DNA of 50,675 nucleotides from Aphodoplasma sp045626925 (GTDB lineage Bacteria; Bacillota; Clostridia; UBA1381; UMGS1253). Below are positions 1 to 6,985 of the stretch, one piece after another. Location: positions 1-50,675 of the forward strand of contig JAZUQZ010000012.1 in NCBI GenBank assembly GCA_045626925.1, written 5' to 3'. The notes beneath the pieces were generated by a model. It was not told where the DNA came from, ran no database searches, and was given only the letters and a program-made list of their open reading frames with translations. The translations under genes and the position numbers were made by a program. Positions within the stretch are counted from its first letter, which is position 1; every line of letters starts with the position of its first letter.

Positions 1-200
1 CCGCATATGCGGCGTTAACCAAAGGAAATCGAGCCTGAGCGCTGCCTGTGGCAGAAGAAGCGAAGGCGCAGAGTTGTGCCGCGGTCGACAGGCAGTGAGG
101 TGATTTATCACCGAAGATGAATGTCGGGCACCGCAAACGGATGTGGTTCGAGCCTGGGCTTGAGGAGCCATGAAAAAAGACATCTTCGGATGTCTTTTTT
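1..200 (+). ncRNA. Partial GC-rich structured RNA ending in a terminator (family unidentified)
   Basis: The first 170 bases are clearly richer in G and C than the rest of the window and contain no credible reading frame. Short complementary blocks are visible, for example GGTGATTTATCACC at about 97-110 followed by GAAG, and GGCT/AGCC around 158-170. The stretch runs into a perfect terminator at 173-200, so it looks like the 3' part of a plus-strand structured RNA whose 5' end may lie outside the window. The order of short motifs (AAGGCGC, then a hairpin followed by CCGAAG, then a CGGGC block) recalls a lysine riboswitch, but key helices cannot be paired convincingly and no gene follows on this strand. 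I leave the family open. Confidence 0.35.
173..200 (+). terminator. Intrinsic terminator with TTCG loop
   Basis: AAAAAAGACATC, loop TTCG, then GATGTCTTTTTT: a perfect 12-bp stem with a U tract. It ends the structured RNA at the left edge. Confidence 0.85.
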
Positions 201-201
201 C

Positions 202-373
202 AGTTATATTTGCCTACGGCAAGTTATATTGCTACGCAGTTATATTCGGCTTACGCCGAGTGATATTGTGCTTCGCACAGTTTAATGGCAAATATAATAT
301 CGCTGAAACTGAAAGTTTCAATATCACTTTTGATTTATCAAAAATATCACTCCAACGAAGTTGGAATATCACT
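202..373. repeat. Nested inverted-repeat ladder with side hairpins
   Basis: Four direct copies of the 9-mer AGTKATATT (202-210, 222-230, 238-246, 259-267) are followed by four copies of its reverse complement AATATCRCT (296-304, 320-328, 343-351, 365-373). Between neighbouring 9-mers sit small perfect hairpins: TTGCC-TAC-GGCAA, TGC-TAC-GCA, CGGC-TTAC-GCCG and GTGC-TTC-GCAC on the left, and TGAAACT-GAA-AGTTTCA, TTTTGA-TTTA-TCAAAA and CCAAC-GAA-GTTGG on the right. Folded, the 9-mers pair outermost with outermost, giving an interrupted stem with opposing hairpins at each break. No protein is encoded; a frame that spans it is mostly hairpin sequence. It resembles a non-autonomous repeat or a designed-looking RNA fold more than a gene. 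Confidence 0.8.
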
Positions 374-383
374 AAAAACAAGG

Positions 384-399
384 CATCTAAACCATTCGG
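384..399 (+). repeat. CATCTAAA/TTCGG motif, copy 1
   Basis: CATCTAAACCATTCGG, followed by a TYCCATA block and then a terminator hairpin. First of four copies (others at 2266, 4115 and 5331). Here it follows the inverted-repeat ladder and not a gene. Confidence 0.75.
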
Positions 400-408
400 A
401 GTTCCCAT

Positions 409-442
409 AAAAAAGTGTACTGAAATTTTCAGTACACTTTTT
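409..442. terminator. Bidirectional terminator
   Basis: AAAAAGTGTACTGAAA pairs with TTTCAGTACACTTTTT around a one-base loop. A run of A on one side and T on the other lets it work on both strands, so it can also end the minus-strand DUF4153 gene. Confidence 0.85.
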
Positions 443-471
443 CTGGTTAAAACATATCTTGATTATGGGTT

Positions 472-2082
472 TTAATCTTTCAGCAACACGTAGCCGTTAA
501 AGTTACAATAGTCAATCTCTTCATTTTCCAGATAAAGCCCAAAATCAACAAGATAAAGGGCTATGTTGTCATCTACCACAACAATACCAAGGTCTTCCGG
601 AGCTTCGCCGTATTGACTGTAAAGGTCAAAGGCAATCGGTTTTACATCAATGCTGTATAGTTGGTTGTTATGGGTAATTTCCAACAGACTTGCTTCATCA
701 TAGTAATAGTCGACTCTTATCATAGTATCATATTCTGAAATATCAACAGAATCCTTTGAGCGGAAATAATAGTGTTCTCTTGATTCATTTTGAAAATCAT
801 ATATGTTAACACCAAAAATTTCTTCAAAATCCTTATCGGGATCAGGGATAAATTCAGGAACCTGATCTGCATCATACTTAAGATAGTGATATGCACTGGA
901 AATTCTTTCAGCATCATCTTGGCTTAAGTCTTTTTTCGGAATCACAACTCCGTTTTCAATCATACCGTTTTTGATAAGTACGTCTTCAAGAATTTTTGTC
1001 TGGCTCTTAACAGGCATATCAATTACGTTAAACGGAGTAACGGTAACAACCAAAACGATTATGCCTGATAAAAGAGCAATCTTGTTAAAATGCTTCGGCG
1101 TGATTAAAGATCCTAAAATAAACAGAATGCTGATTAAAATCAGGACAAGGGAAACCGTTCTTGGCGTTGTAAGGCCATAGGCGTTAATTCTTTCATAAAC
1201 TGCTATTGCCTGTATAATAAGTACAGGAAACAGGAAGTATCCACCATATTTCACAAAGAATCGGGCAAGCTTTTCTGAATACTGTCTTACGCTTAAAAGG
1301 AAGAATATAAAGAACAGCGATGCAAAGGATGCAAACCAGTTTATTTCGCCCACAGGCATATTAAATGTCACAACTATTTTTGCAAGGTAAGCAAGCAAAA
1401 TCACTACGAGCAATATGTATAGCGGCAACCCTGCAAAAAGGACAAGGCTTCGGAATATTTTTGATTGCGGGATTTCTTCCTCCTTTTTCGGTATAAAGGA
1501 AAGGAATATATTTATATAGAAAACAATCCACAGTAACGCAAGGACGGTCAACAGAACCTTATAGGAATCGTCAAAGTGGAGAAGCAATGTCTCAAATGCC
1601 ATAATACAAGTAGAAAGACCACCTGCGAGAACGCCGCATACAGCGCCCGTAAACACCATGGAAGACACAAGTCTCGGAAATACCAAGTCTCTGTTATCGC
1701 CACGCATAAGAATGGCGAACATGAAACATACAAGTGCAATCATAATGCCCGTATATGCCATAATCATGTATAGGGACTCGTAATTTGTCTTTAAAAGAAT
1801 AAAACCGACGACTGTAACAACGGCACTTACGATGTATTGAATAATGCTGTTCAGTTTTTCCGTAATGTATTCCTGTATGATTTTAAGCAAAACAGAAAAT
1901 ACAGCGGTCAGTGCAAACGTCATACATAATGGAATAATTATTTCCTCTTTCCCGGATTCAAAAATAATTTCAAACGTCACAGTGAAAAACGCCAGGATTG
2001 TGCAAATGAAAGCAACAGAAAATCTGGAAACTCCGGTTTTTACACCAAGGAAAAAGTTTTTCATAAATTCTTTAAATTTCAT
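472..2082 (-). CDS. DUF4153 domain-containing membrane protein
   Basis: A 536-residue polytopic membrane protein with about ten hydrophobic segments in the first 360 residues and a soluble, acidic C-terminal part of about 170 residues. The last membrane segments and the following TPFNVIDMP stretch fit the DUF4153 family of Gram-positive bacteria. The biochemical role of this family is not established; members are uncharacterised integral membrane proteins. The start has AAGAAAGGA about ten bases upstream, and a minus-strand promoter with TTGTAA and TAAAAT lies 30 to 60 bases before it. The gene stands alone, converging on the terminator at 409-442. The region to its left carries only repeats and the structured RNA tail, so it belongs to the variable left end of the window. 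Confidence 0.8.
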   Translation of the reverse strand: MKFKEFMKNFFLGVKTGVSRFSVAFICTILAFFTVTFEIIFESGKEEIIIPLCMTFALTAVFSVLLKIIQEYITEKLNSIIQYIVSAVVTVVGFILLKTNYESLYMIMAYTGIMIALVCFMFAILMRGDNRDLVFPRLVSSMVFTGAVCGVLAGGLSTCIMAFETLLLHFDDSYKVLLTVLALLWIVFYINIFLSFIPKKEEEIPQSKIFRSLVLFAGLPLYILLVVILLAYLAKIVVTFNMPVGEINWFASFASLFFIFFLLSVRQYSEKLARFFVKYGGYFLFPVLIIQAIAVYERINAYGLTTPRTVSLVLILISILFILGSLITPKHFNKIALLSGIIVLVVTVTPFNVIDMPVKSQTKILEDVLIKNGMIENGVVIPKKDLSQDDAERISSAYHYLKYDADQVPEFIPDPDKDFEEIFGVNIYDFQNESREHYYFRSKDSVDISEYDTMIRVDYYYDEASLLEITHNNQLYSIDVKPIAFDLYSQYGEAPEDLGIVVVDDNIALYLVDFGLYLENEEIDYCNFNGYVLLKD

Positions 2083-2113
2083 ATGGAAGCATCCTTTCTT
2101 AATCTGTATTTAT

Positions 2114-2142
2114 ATTTTAGCATATTATTTCTATATTTACAA
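2114..2142 (-). promoter_or_regulatory. Sigma-A-type promoter for the DUF4153 gene
   Basis: On the minus strand TTGTAA (2142-2137) and TAAAAT (2119-2114) are separated by 17 bases. Confidence 0.55.
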
Positions 2143-2265
2143 TATTTTTGAAAAAACTTATATTACAAAAACGTGCAATGAGGCGAAATATTCAAACTGT
2201 ATTAAAAGGACAAACTTTGTCTTAATTTTATAAGGAAAAGGCCTTGATTTGTTAAATTTATCCGA

Positions 2266-2281
2266 CATCTAAACCATTCGG
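2266..2281 (+). repeat. CATCTAAA/TTCGG motif, copy 2
   Basis: CATCTAAACCATTCGG, identical to copy 1 over these 16 bases. The flanking CTCTTCCATAGAAA continues the similarity to copies 1 and 3. The following terminator contains GAACGATTTAGATG, the near-perfect reverse complement of this motif. Confidence 0.75.
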
Positions 2282-2292
2282 CTCTTCCATAG

Positions 2293-2335
2293 AAACAGAA
2301 CGATTTAGATGACAATCTAGAGCGTTCTGTTTTTT
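2293..2335 (+). terminator. Terminator, twin of the one at 18365
   Basis: AAACAGAACG pairs with CGTTCTGTTT, with an inner TAGAT-GACA-ATCTA helix and a long T tract. About 42 bases are identical, save one, to the terminator at 18365-18409. The 2083-2499 gap otherwise holds the DUF4153 promoter, motif copy 2 and a TATAAT (2476-2481) for the next gene. Confidence 0.85.
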
Positions 2336-2499
2336 GTTGTCTTCGACTTCATAAATCAAATTTATGTACGCTCTGAAAAAATATAGCTAAGCAGTGATGT
2401 GTACAAGCTTGTTATCGATTTTTATGTATTAATTTGATAGAATTTTAGTATTACCACAATTATTGCCAAATGTGATATAATGATACCGAGGTGTGTAAA

Positions 2500-3186
2500 A
2501 TGGGCATTATGATAAATGCATTGTCGATAGCATCGGGTTCTATTTTTGGCAGTATATTTAGGGATCGTATCAAACTTAAAAATTTTACTGTATTGGGCAT
2601 CAGTATTATGATTATAAGCCTTGTTGGATTTTTTGAAAATATATTTAATATTAATGCAATGATGCTTAAGAGTAGTGAATTACTTGTTGTTGTCTTTTCA
2701 TTAATTATAGGAACTCTGATAGGAGATGCTATACAACTTGAAGCAAGAATCAGTAATATATCAAACTTGTCAAAAAAAGGATTTTCTGAATTAATTGATG
2801 CCACAATTTTCTTTGCTGTGGGTGGGTTGCAAATATGTGGACCGATTCTGCTTGCAACAGTCGGAGACAACAGTCAATTAGTTTTAAAGAGCATAATAGA
2901 TTTCCCGTTTGCGTTGATGTTTGGTATCAGTTATGGCAAAAAAGTTATATTGTCTTCTATACCAGTGGCGTTGGGACAGTTGATAATTCTTTTGTTAACA
3001 ATAGTATCGAAAGAATTCCTTGATGCCACTGCTATAAAACAATTATGTGCAATTGGATACATTATTTTGTTTTTTTCTGGATTCAATCTGATTTGCGAAA
3101 GCAAATATAAGATAAATAATGTTAATATGATTATAGGAATTTTTATGATACTGATATATAATGTATTAATTAAATTATGGGGGTAA
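2500..3186 (+). CDS. DUF554 family membrane protein (YqgA/YdfK-like)
   Basis: A 228-residue membrane protein. The start chosen is the ATG at 2500, because GAGGTG lies six bases before it; an upstream GTG at 2491 overlaps that ribosome binding site. The sequence opens MGIMINALSIASGS and has a LIIGTLIGD segment near residue 70 and a glycine-rich GGLQICGPILLATVG segment near residue 110, followed by more hydrophobic helices. This matches the DUF554 (YqgA/YdfK) family, integral membrane proteins suggested to be transport-related but without proven substrate. TATAAT at 2476-2481 gives a likely -10. It is followed after six bases by a LysR regulator in the same direction, so the two are probably one transcript, and the regulator may respond to whatever this protein moves. 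Confidence 0.8.
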   Translation: MGIMINALSIASGSIFGSIFRDRIKLKNFTVLGISIMIISLVGFFENIFNINAMMLKSSELLVVVFSLIIGTLIGDAIQLEARISNISNLSKKGFSELIDATIFFAVGGLQICGPILLATVGDNSQLVLKSIIDFPFALMFGISYGKKVILSSIPVALGQLIILLLTIVSKEFLDATAIKQLCAIGYIILFFSGFNLICESKYKINNVNMIIGIFMILIYNVLIKLWG

Positions 3187-3192
3187 TTTATA

Positions 3193-4104
3193 ATGACCAT
3201 ACAACAATGCAAATATGTTCTGGAAATATTAAAAAAGGGATCTTTTAATGAGGCTGCAAAAACACTTTATATAGCACAATCAAGTTTATCTGCCGCTGTC
3301 AAGTCTCTCGAAAGTGAGTTAAATATAAAGATTTTTGAGCGTTCTAATAATGGCGTTTGCCTTACAAGTGATGGCGCGGAGTTTGTAAGATATGCTTCTC
3401 AAATTATTGAACAGAATGATTTAATACTTGCCAAATATAAATCAAATCAAAGATGCAAAAAGCTATATATAGCAACGCAACATTATGATTTTGTAGCAGA
3501 TATATTTGGAAAAATGTTAAATTTAGTTACAGATGATGCCTATAAGATATCATTGATAGAAACGAAGACATACAATGTCATAAAAGAGGTTGAAAGTGGA
3601 TATTGTGATATTGGAATTATTGCCATAAAAAATACAGATTTTGACATTATGAAACGTATTTTAATAAATAAGAAACTGAACTTCACACCACTATTTAAAA
3701 CATCGCCTCATGTGTTTATCAGAAAAGAGCACCCTGTTTGCAACCAAGATATTTTGACATACACACAGTTAATGCAATACCCTTTTGTTTCGTACGAACA
3801 AGGAAACCACAATGTTTCTTTTTTTACTGAAGAAATTATGGAAAGCACAGATGTTAAAAAGCATATTGAAATAAGTGACAGGGCGAGCCTCATGAATGTA
3901 TTGATGACTACTGATAGTTATACCATAGGTACGGGTATTATGCCGTCGTCATTGAATGAAGGGAAAATTATTAGCGTCCCACTTGAGAGTAGTTCATATT
4001 ACAATATAGGTTACATACTTCACGCGGATAGAAAATGTTCTGATTTGACTGCACATTTTATTAATATGTTAGAAGAGCTAGTTGAACAGATTCCTAAAGT
4101 CTAA
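3193..4104 (+). CDS. LysR family transcriptional regulator
   Basis: A 303-residue protein with the LysR layout: an N-terminal winged helix-turn-helix in about residues 1-60 (containing GSFNEAAKTLYIAQSSLSAA and a following LESELNIKIFER) and a C-terminal periplasmic-binding-like effector domain. LysR proteins bind DNA as tetramers and respond to a small ligand; the ligand here cannot be read from sequence. The gene starts six bases after the DUF554 stop with GGGGG as ribosome binding site. LysR genes are usually divergent from their target; the co-directional arrangement here suggests autoregulated co-transcription. The transcript ends at the motif copy 3 terminator 40 bases downstream. Confidence 0.9.
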   Translation: MTIQQCKYVLEILKKGSFNEAAKTLYIAQSSLSAAVKSLESELNIKIFERSNNGVCLTSDGAEFVRYASQIIEQNDLILAKYKSNQRCKKLYIATQHYDFVADIFGKMLNLVTDDAYKISLIETKTYNVIKEVESGYCDIGIIAIKNTDFDIMKRILINKKLNFTPLFKTSPHVFIRKEHPVCNQDILTYTQLMQYPFVSYEQGNHNVSFFTEEIMESTDVKKHIEISDRASLMNVLMTTDSYTIGTGIMPSSLNEGKIISVPLESSSYYNIGYILHADRKCSDLTAHFINMLEELVEQIPKV

Positions 4105-4114
4105 AAAGCCATGG

Positions 4115-4130
4115 CATCTAAATCGTTCGG
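4115..4130 (+). repeat. CATCTAAA/TTCGG motif, copy 3
   Basis: CATCTAAATCGTTCGG, then ATCTTCCAGAAA. It lies ten bases after the LysR stop and directly before the terminator. Its first 14 bases are the exact reverse complement of GAACGATTTAGATG in the terminators at 2293 and 18365. Confidence 0.75.
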
Positions 4131-4143
4131 ATCTTCCAGAAAG

Positions 4144-4175
4144 AAAAACAGAGTAGCAAACGCTACTCTGTTTTT
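4144..4175 (+). terminator. Terminator after the LysR gene
   Basis: AAAAACAGAGTAGC, loop AAAC, GCTACTCTGTTTTT: a perfect stem with T tract. Confidence 0.9.
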
Positions 4176-4203
4176 CTTTTTGTTTTTTATTTTATGTCTG
4201 CAC

Positions 4204-4460
4204 CAACTCCAAATGGTTAACAGCCACTCGCTGAGCCAACTTAGCGGGTCGAAGTTGGTAGTCTGCAAGACCTTCGCTTCCTGCGGAAGATGAAGAAGGC
4301 CTTACAGAAACGCAGTAGCCACAGTTTGCAGATGGCGATTTATTCGCCACGCACAAACTGTGATGCTACAAGGTGTCGACTGTACATAGTAGCGGCTTAA
4401 ACAAAAGTAACGGAGTTTAAACAGCCCGTTGGTTCGAGCTCAACAGAGGGGGCTTTTGTT
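4204..4460 (+). ncRNA. Unidentified highly structured RNA of about 250 nt
   Basis: This gap contains at least four consecutive stable hairpins and no plausible protein. Hairpin 1: CCAACTT (4236-4242) with AAGTTGG (4252-4258). Hairpin 2: nested CCTTC/CTTCC stems at 4268-4303. Hairpin 3: GTAGC-CACAGTTTG (4315-4328) with CAAACTGTG-AT-GCTAC (4354-4369), enclosing TGGCGA-TTTAT-TCGCCA. Hairpin 4: GGCTTAAAC (4394-4402) with GTTTAA-AC-AGCC (4415-4426). It ends in a stem AGCCC/GGGCT followed by TTTTG, whose loop contains a tRNA T-arm-like GTTGG-TTCGAGC-TCAAC. The strand is inferred from the terminal U tract. I recognise no known family (not RNase P, tmRNA, SRP RNA or 6S). The remainder, 4461-4685, shows nothing I can name. 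Confidence 0.55.
4423..4460 (+). terminator. Terminator-like 3' end of the structured RNA
   Basis: AGCCC (4423-4427) pairs with GGGCT (4450-4454) and is followed by TTTTGTT. The loop holds a T-arm-like helix. It competes with hairpin 4 for GCC at 4424-4426. Confidence 0.55.
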
Positions 4461-4689
4461 ATACACTTGAACCAGACTGCAATTTAACAGCGGACGGTTA
4501 TTCAATTGCATTGCCAACGAGTGTTGCCGGTTGCAGGAGGAACGAGGAGAGAAAGGCATAGCGTTCAATTTTGCTCAAGTAATTTTTATCAGCAATTAAA
4601 ATTGGAATTCACAAGGTAATGTATGACTGAAAATTCTCCCTGAAAAAGAATAATATAACTGGTATATCTTTATCATTCGGTTGTTTGAT

Positions 4690-4718
4690 TTGACTTTTAT
4701 TCATAATAATGCTATAAT
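4690..4718 (+). promoter_or_regulatory. Sigma-A promoter for the YgjV-like gene
   Basis: TTGACT (4690-4695) and TATAAT (4713-4718) with a 17-base spacer, about 40 bases before the start codon. Confidence 0.8.
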
Positions 4719-4757
4719 ATTATGAAAAAATTTTATTAGCGAGAAAGGATAATTGAT

Positions 4758-5312
4758 ATGGCTATATCATCTTATGTTATGAGCGCAATAGCACTTATTT
4801 TGTACTCTTTCAGTTATTTTTTTAATAATAAAAGAAATTATTTAATATTCCAACTTGTTGGAAATGTGTTTTTGTCGCTGTCTTATTTGATGATGGGGGG
4901 ATATTTTACTATGGTTTCAGTTGGCATAGGAATAGGAAGGGGATTAATTTGTTATACATATGAAAAACAAGATAAAAAAGTGCCATTTTATATGATTTTT
5001 GCATTGTGTTTTGTAACTGTCTTAAGCTATATCATAATAAACTATGTTGTTTTGTGTGGTGTGGCATCACCGTGGGATATTTTGTATATGATAGCTTCGT
5101 GTATGTATGCGATTACATTTGCTATACGTGATATCAAATTAATGAGATATTTGGTGTTAATTCCGCACTCATGCGCAATTGCTTATAATTTGCTTGTTAA
5201 TGCGCCGATTTTTTCAGCAGTATCTTATTTTATTGAATTAGTAATTACAGTTGTAGCTATTATAAAATTTAACAATCAGGGCAAGAAATATCAGGATAAT
5301 TGTTCTGTTTAA
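4758..5312 (+). CDS. YgjV-like inner membrane protein
   Basis: A 184-residue, very hydrophobic protein with about six membrane helices. The pattern of a short first helix, then NNKRNYLIFQLVGNVF, then a YLMMGGYFTM turn and a charged loop before a third helix fits the YgjV family of small inner membrane proteins, whose function is unknown. GAGAAAGGA lies eight bases before the ATG. The gene is monocistronic, with its own consensus promoter and a terminator preceded by motif copy 4. The cassette structure (promoter, single gene, motif, terminator) is like that of the DUF554/LysR unit to the left. Confidence 0.7.
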   Translation: MAISSYVMSAIALILYSFSYFFNNKRNYLIFQLVGNVFLSLSYLMMGGYFTMVSVGIGIGRGLICYTYEKQDKKVPFYMIFALCFVTVLSYIIINYVVLCGVASPWDILYMIASCMYAITFAIRDIKLMRYLVLIPHSCAIAYNLLVNAPIFSAVSYFIELVITVVAIIKFNNQGKKYQDNCSV

Positions 5313-5330
5313 TTATATTGGCGGTAAAAT

Positions 5331-5346
5331 CATCTAAACTATTCGA
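5331..5346 (+). repeat. CATCTAAA/TTCGG motif, copy 4
   Basis: CATCTAAACTATTCGA followed by CTCTACCAGAAAA. The most diverged copy, 18 bases after the YgjV-like stop and just before a terminator. Confidence 0.65.
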
Positions 5347-5355
5347 CTCTACCAG

Positions 5356-5390
5356 AAAAAAGCGGACACGGATTGGTGTCCGTTTTTATT
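5356..5390. terminator. Bidirectional terminator between convergent genes
   Basis: CGGACAC and GTGTCCG flanked by A and T runs, with a six-base loop. It can end the YgjV-like gene on plus and the SLH gene on minus. Confidence 0.85.
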
Positions 5391-5421
5391 TTTCTTAAAT
5401 TATACTAATCTTTTTAAATTT

Positions 5422-6585
5422 TTATTTCAATCTTGCAGCAGGCTCAATCAATCTAAAAAGAACAGTTGCGCCCTCTGCGCGTGTAAGCTGGCCATATGGA
5501 TTAAAATTCCCCTCATCATCGACGCCCGTAAGCAAGCCTGCAAGATATAAAACAGGGACCGATGCTGAATATTTATTTTCTATTTTATTATAATCCGGAA
5601 TTTTTGATATTGTTTTTGAATATTCTGTAGAAGACCACGCCATATCCTCTTTGGCAGCAATCATATAATTTTCTAAAAGCAAGGCCGCCTCTTGTCTTGA
5701 TATAGGCATATTCATAAACGCTTCATCTATAACATAATCCGTTTTATTCAAAAGGCCTTTTTGGTCGGCTACTTTAAAGTTGTTTGCATACCAGATATCA
5801 CTTGATGAATAAAATGCCAGATCGCTTGAATAGAGAGCTCTTGTCATAACAGCAATAAATTCAGCTCTGGTCATAGCATCATCAGGCGAAAACAATGCAA
5901 TACCGTTTTCATCGGTTTCGGTCGTGCCACTAAACAAACCTGCATAGTTGCCTACAGCCATATGCATTATAGGAGTATACGCCCAGTGCTCCTGGTTTAT
6001 GTCAGAAAAGGAACGAAGAAAAACCTTTATCTTTGCCCTAATATTATTAAGGTCACTATCGCCGATGAATTTGATTTTTTTCACTTCCACACCGAATGCC
6101 GTTGCAAATATATTAAGAGCCTCGTCTTCTGTGATGTTTATCATCGCATCAAGACCAAAGTTTGCATACAAAAGCTCTTCCATTGCTTTGCGAGGCACTT
6201 CGATTTCTTCTGTAATTCCCATGCCATATTTTGTAGCAGCAATTTCAAGAGATGCAGCATATGTATTATAAAAATCATTTAGATACATTTCAAGAACGGA
6301 AAGGATTTTTTTGCATTCGGCCGCAAAATACGGTTTTTCGTCCTCATTTTTAGACCAGATGCTTTGCATTTTCCACACAAGCTCAGCAACATTTGTGTTA
6401 TCCGTTGATGTAAAAACAGCACCGCTTGGCGCTTCATATAAAGCATCAAGAAGACTTTGCGCCCCAAGCTCGTTTGCAAGCTTTGCCGCATTTTCTTTTA
6501 GCTGCTTTGTACTTTTTGCAAATGCAGTTGTTGACATCGAAAAAAGCATTGTAAGCACTAAGAATGCTGATATAATTTTTTTCAT
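5422..6585 (-). CDS. S-layer homology domain protein, secreted
   Basis: A 387-residue protein. Residues 1-23 form a signal peptide (KK, hydrophobic core, then AFA). Residues about 25-185 are an alpha-helical region I do not recognise. From about residue 195 three SLH-like repeats follow: INQEHWAYTPIMHMAV with DAMTRAEFIAVMTRAL, then a degenerate one with PISRQEAALLLENYMIA, and finally VPVLYLAGLLTG with GQLTRAEGATVLFRLI. SLH repeats anchor proteins to pyruvylated secondary cell-wall polymers, so this protein should sit on the cell surface. The ribosome binding site AGGAGG is eight bases before the ATG. What the N-terminal part does is unknown. Confidence 0.85.
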   Translation of the reverse strand: MKKIISAFLVLTMLFSMSTTAFAKSTKQLKENAAKLANELGAQSLLDALYEAPSGAVFTSTDNTNVAELVWKMQSIWSKNEDEKPYFAAECKKILSVLEMYLNDFYNTYAASLEIAATKYGMGITEEIEVPRKAMEELLYANFGLDAMINITEDEALNIFATAFGVEVKKIKFIGDSDLNNIRAKIKVFLRSFSDINQEHWAYTPIMHMAVGNYAGLFSGTTETDENGIALFSPDDAMTRAEFIAVMTRALYSSDLAFYSSSDIWYANNFKVADQKGLLNKTDYVIDEAFMNMPISRQEAALLLENYMIAAKEDMAWSSTEYSKTISKIPDYNKIENKYSASVPVLYLAGLLTGVDDEGNFNPYGQLTRAEGATVLFRLIEPAARLK

Positions 6586-6672
6586 GGGTATGTTCCTCCT
6601 ATAAAAGAATTTGATATTCTAATTATACTGCACAAGGCCATAAAAATCAATATAAAAAGACGAAACAATAAA

Positions 6673-6843
6673 TTATTGATCGTCAGTATTCATAATATCA
6701 TCTATTATAATTTCATAATATTCGCCCTCGGGCATATTGATGCATTTTCCACAGTTATCACATATTTTATTTTTATCAAGGTCGCATTTATTACATTCGC
6801 CACAATTTGTGCATTCTTTATCATCCATAACACACATTTTCAT
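6673..6843 (-). CDS. Small cysteine-rich protein, divergent from lexA
   Basis: A 56-residue reading frame with eight cysteines, seven of them in three CxxC-type clusters: TNCGECNKC near residues 12-20 and ICDNCGKC near residues 27-34, plus CV near the start. The C-terminal third is acidic (GEYYEIIIDD, NTDDQ). GAGGT lies seven bases before the ATG, and the codon pattern is that of a real gene. The cysteine spacing suggests metal binding, either zinc or an iron-sulfur cluster, but no named family can be assigned. It lies between the SLH gene and lexA and is transcribed away from lexA. Its promoter region overlaps that of lexA, so LexA could affect it too. Confidence 0.7.
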   Translation of the reverse strand: MKMCVMDDKECTNCGECNKCDLDKNKICDNCGKCINMPEGEYYEIIIDDIMNTDDQ

Positions 6844-6913
6844 AAAAAATTACCTCATTTCTATGTTTTTTTATCATTATAACAAAAAAATTGAAAAAAA
6901 TCAATAAATTTTA

Positions 6914-6925
6914 AAACATTTGTTT
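6914..6925. promoter_or_regulatory. Candidate LexA operator in the lexA promoter
   Basis: AAACATTTGTTT is a symmetric variant of the Firmicutes SOS box GAACnnnnGTTC and overlaps the putative -35 TTGCTT (6924-6929; -10 TATACT 6947-6952, spacer 17). It matches the left half of the better operator pair at 37219-37258. Confidence 0.5.
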
Positions 6926-6985
6926 GCTTTTTCTTTTTTTATGTGTTATACTTTGTATATAAAATAAAAATAGGAGTTGGTTATC

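Noticed and set aside
50..100. T-box-like sequence (AGAGTTGTGCCGCGG)
   Set aside because: The T-box core needs TGGNACCGCG; here GTGCCGCGG breaks the tRNA-pairing bases, and no specifier stem or downstream synthetase gene is present.
170..475. A 101-codon plus-strand frame over the left repeats
   Set aside because: It spans the terminator, the hairpin ladder and a second terminator, has no protein-like composition, and has no ribosome site for translation.
4111..4293. A 60-codon frame after the LysR gene
   Set aside because: It covers motif copy 3, a strong terminator and the first hairpins of the structured RNA.
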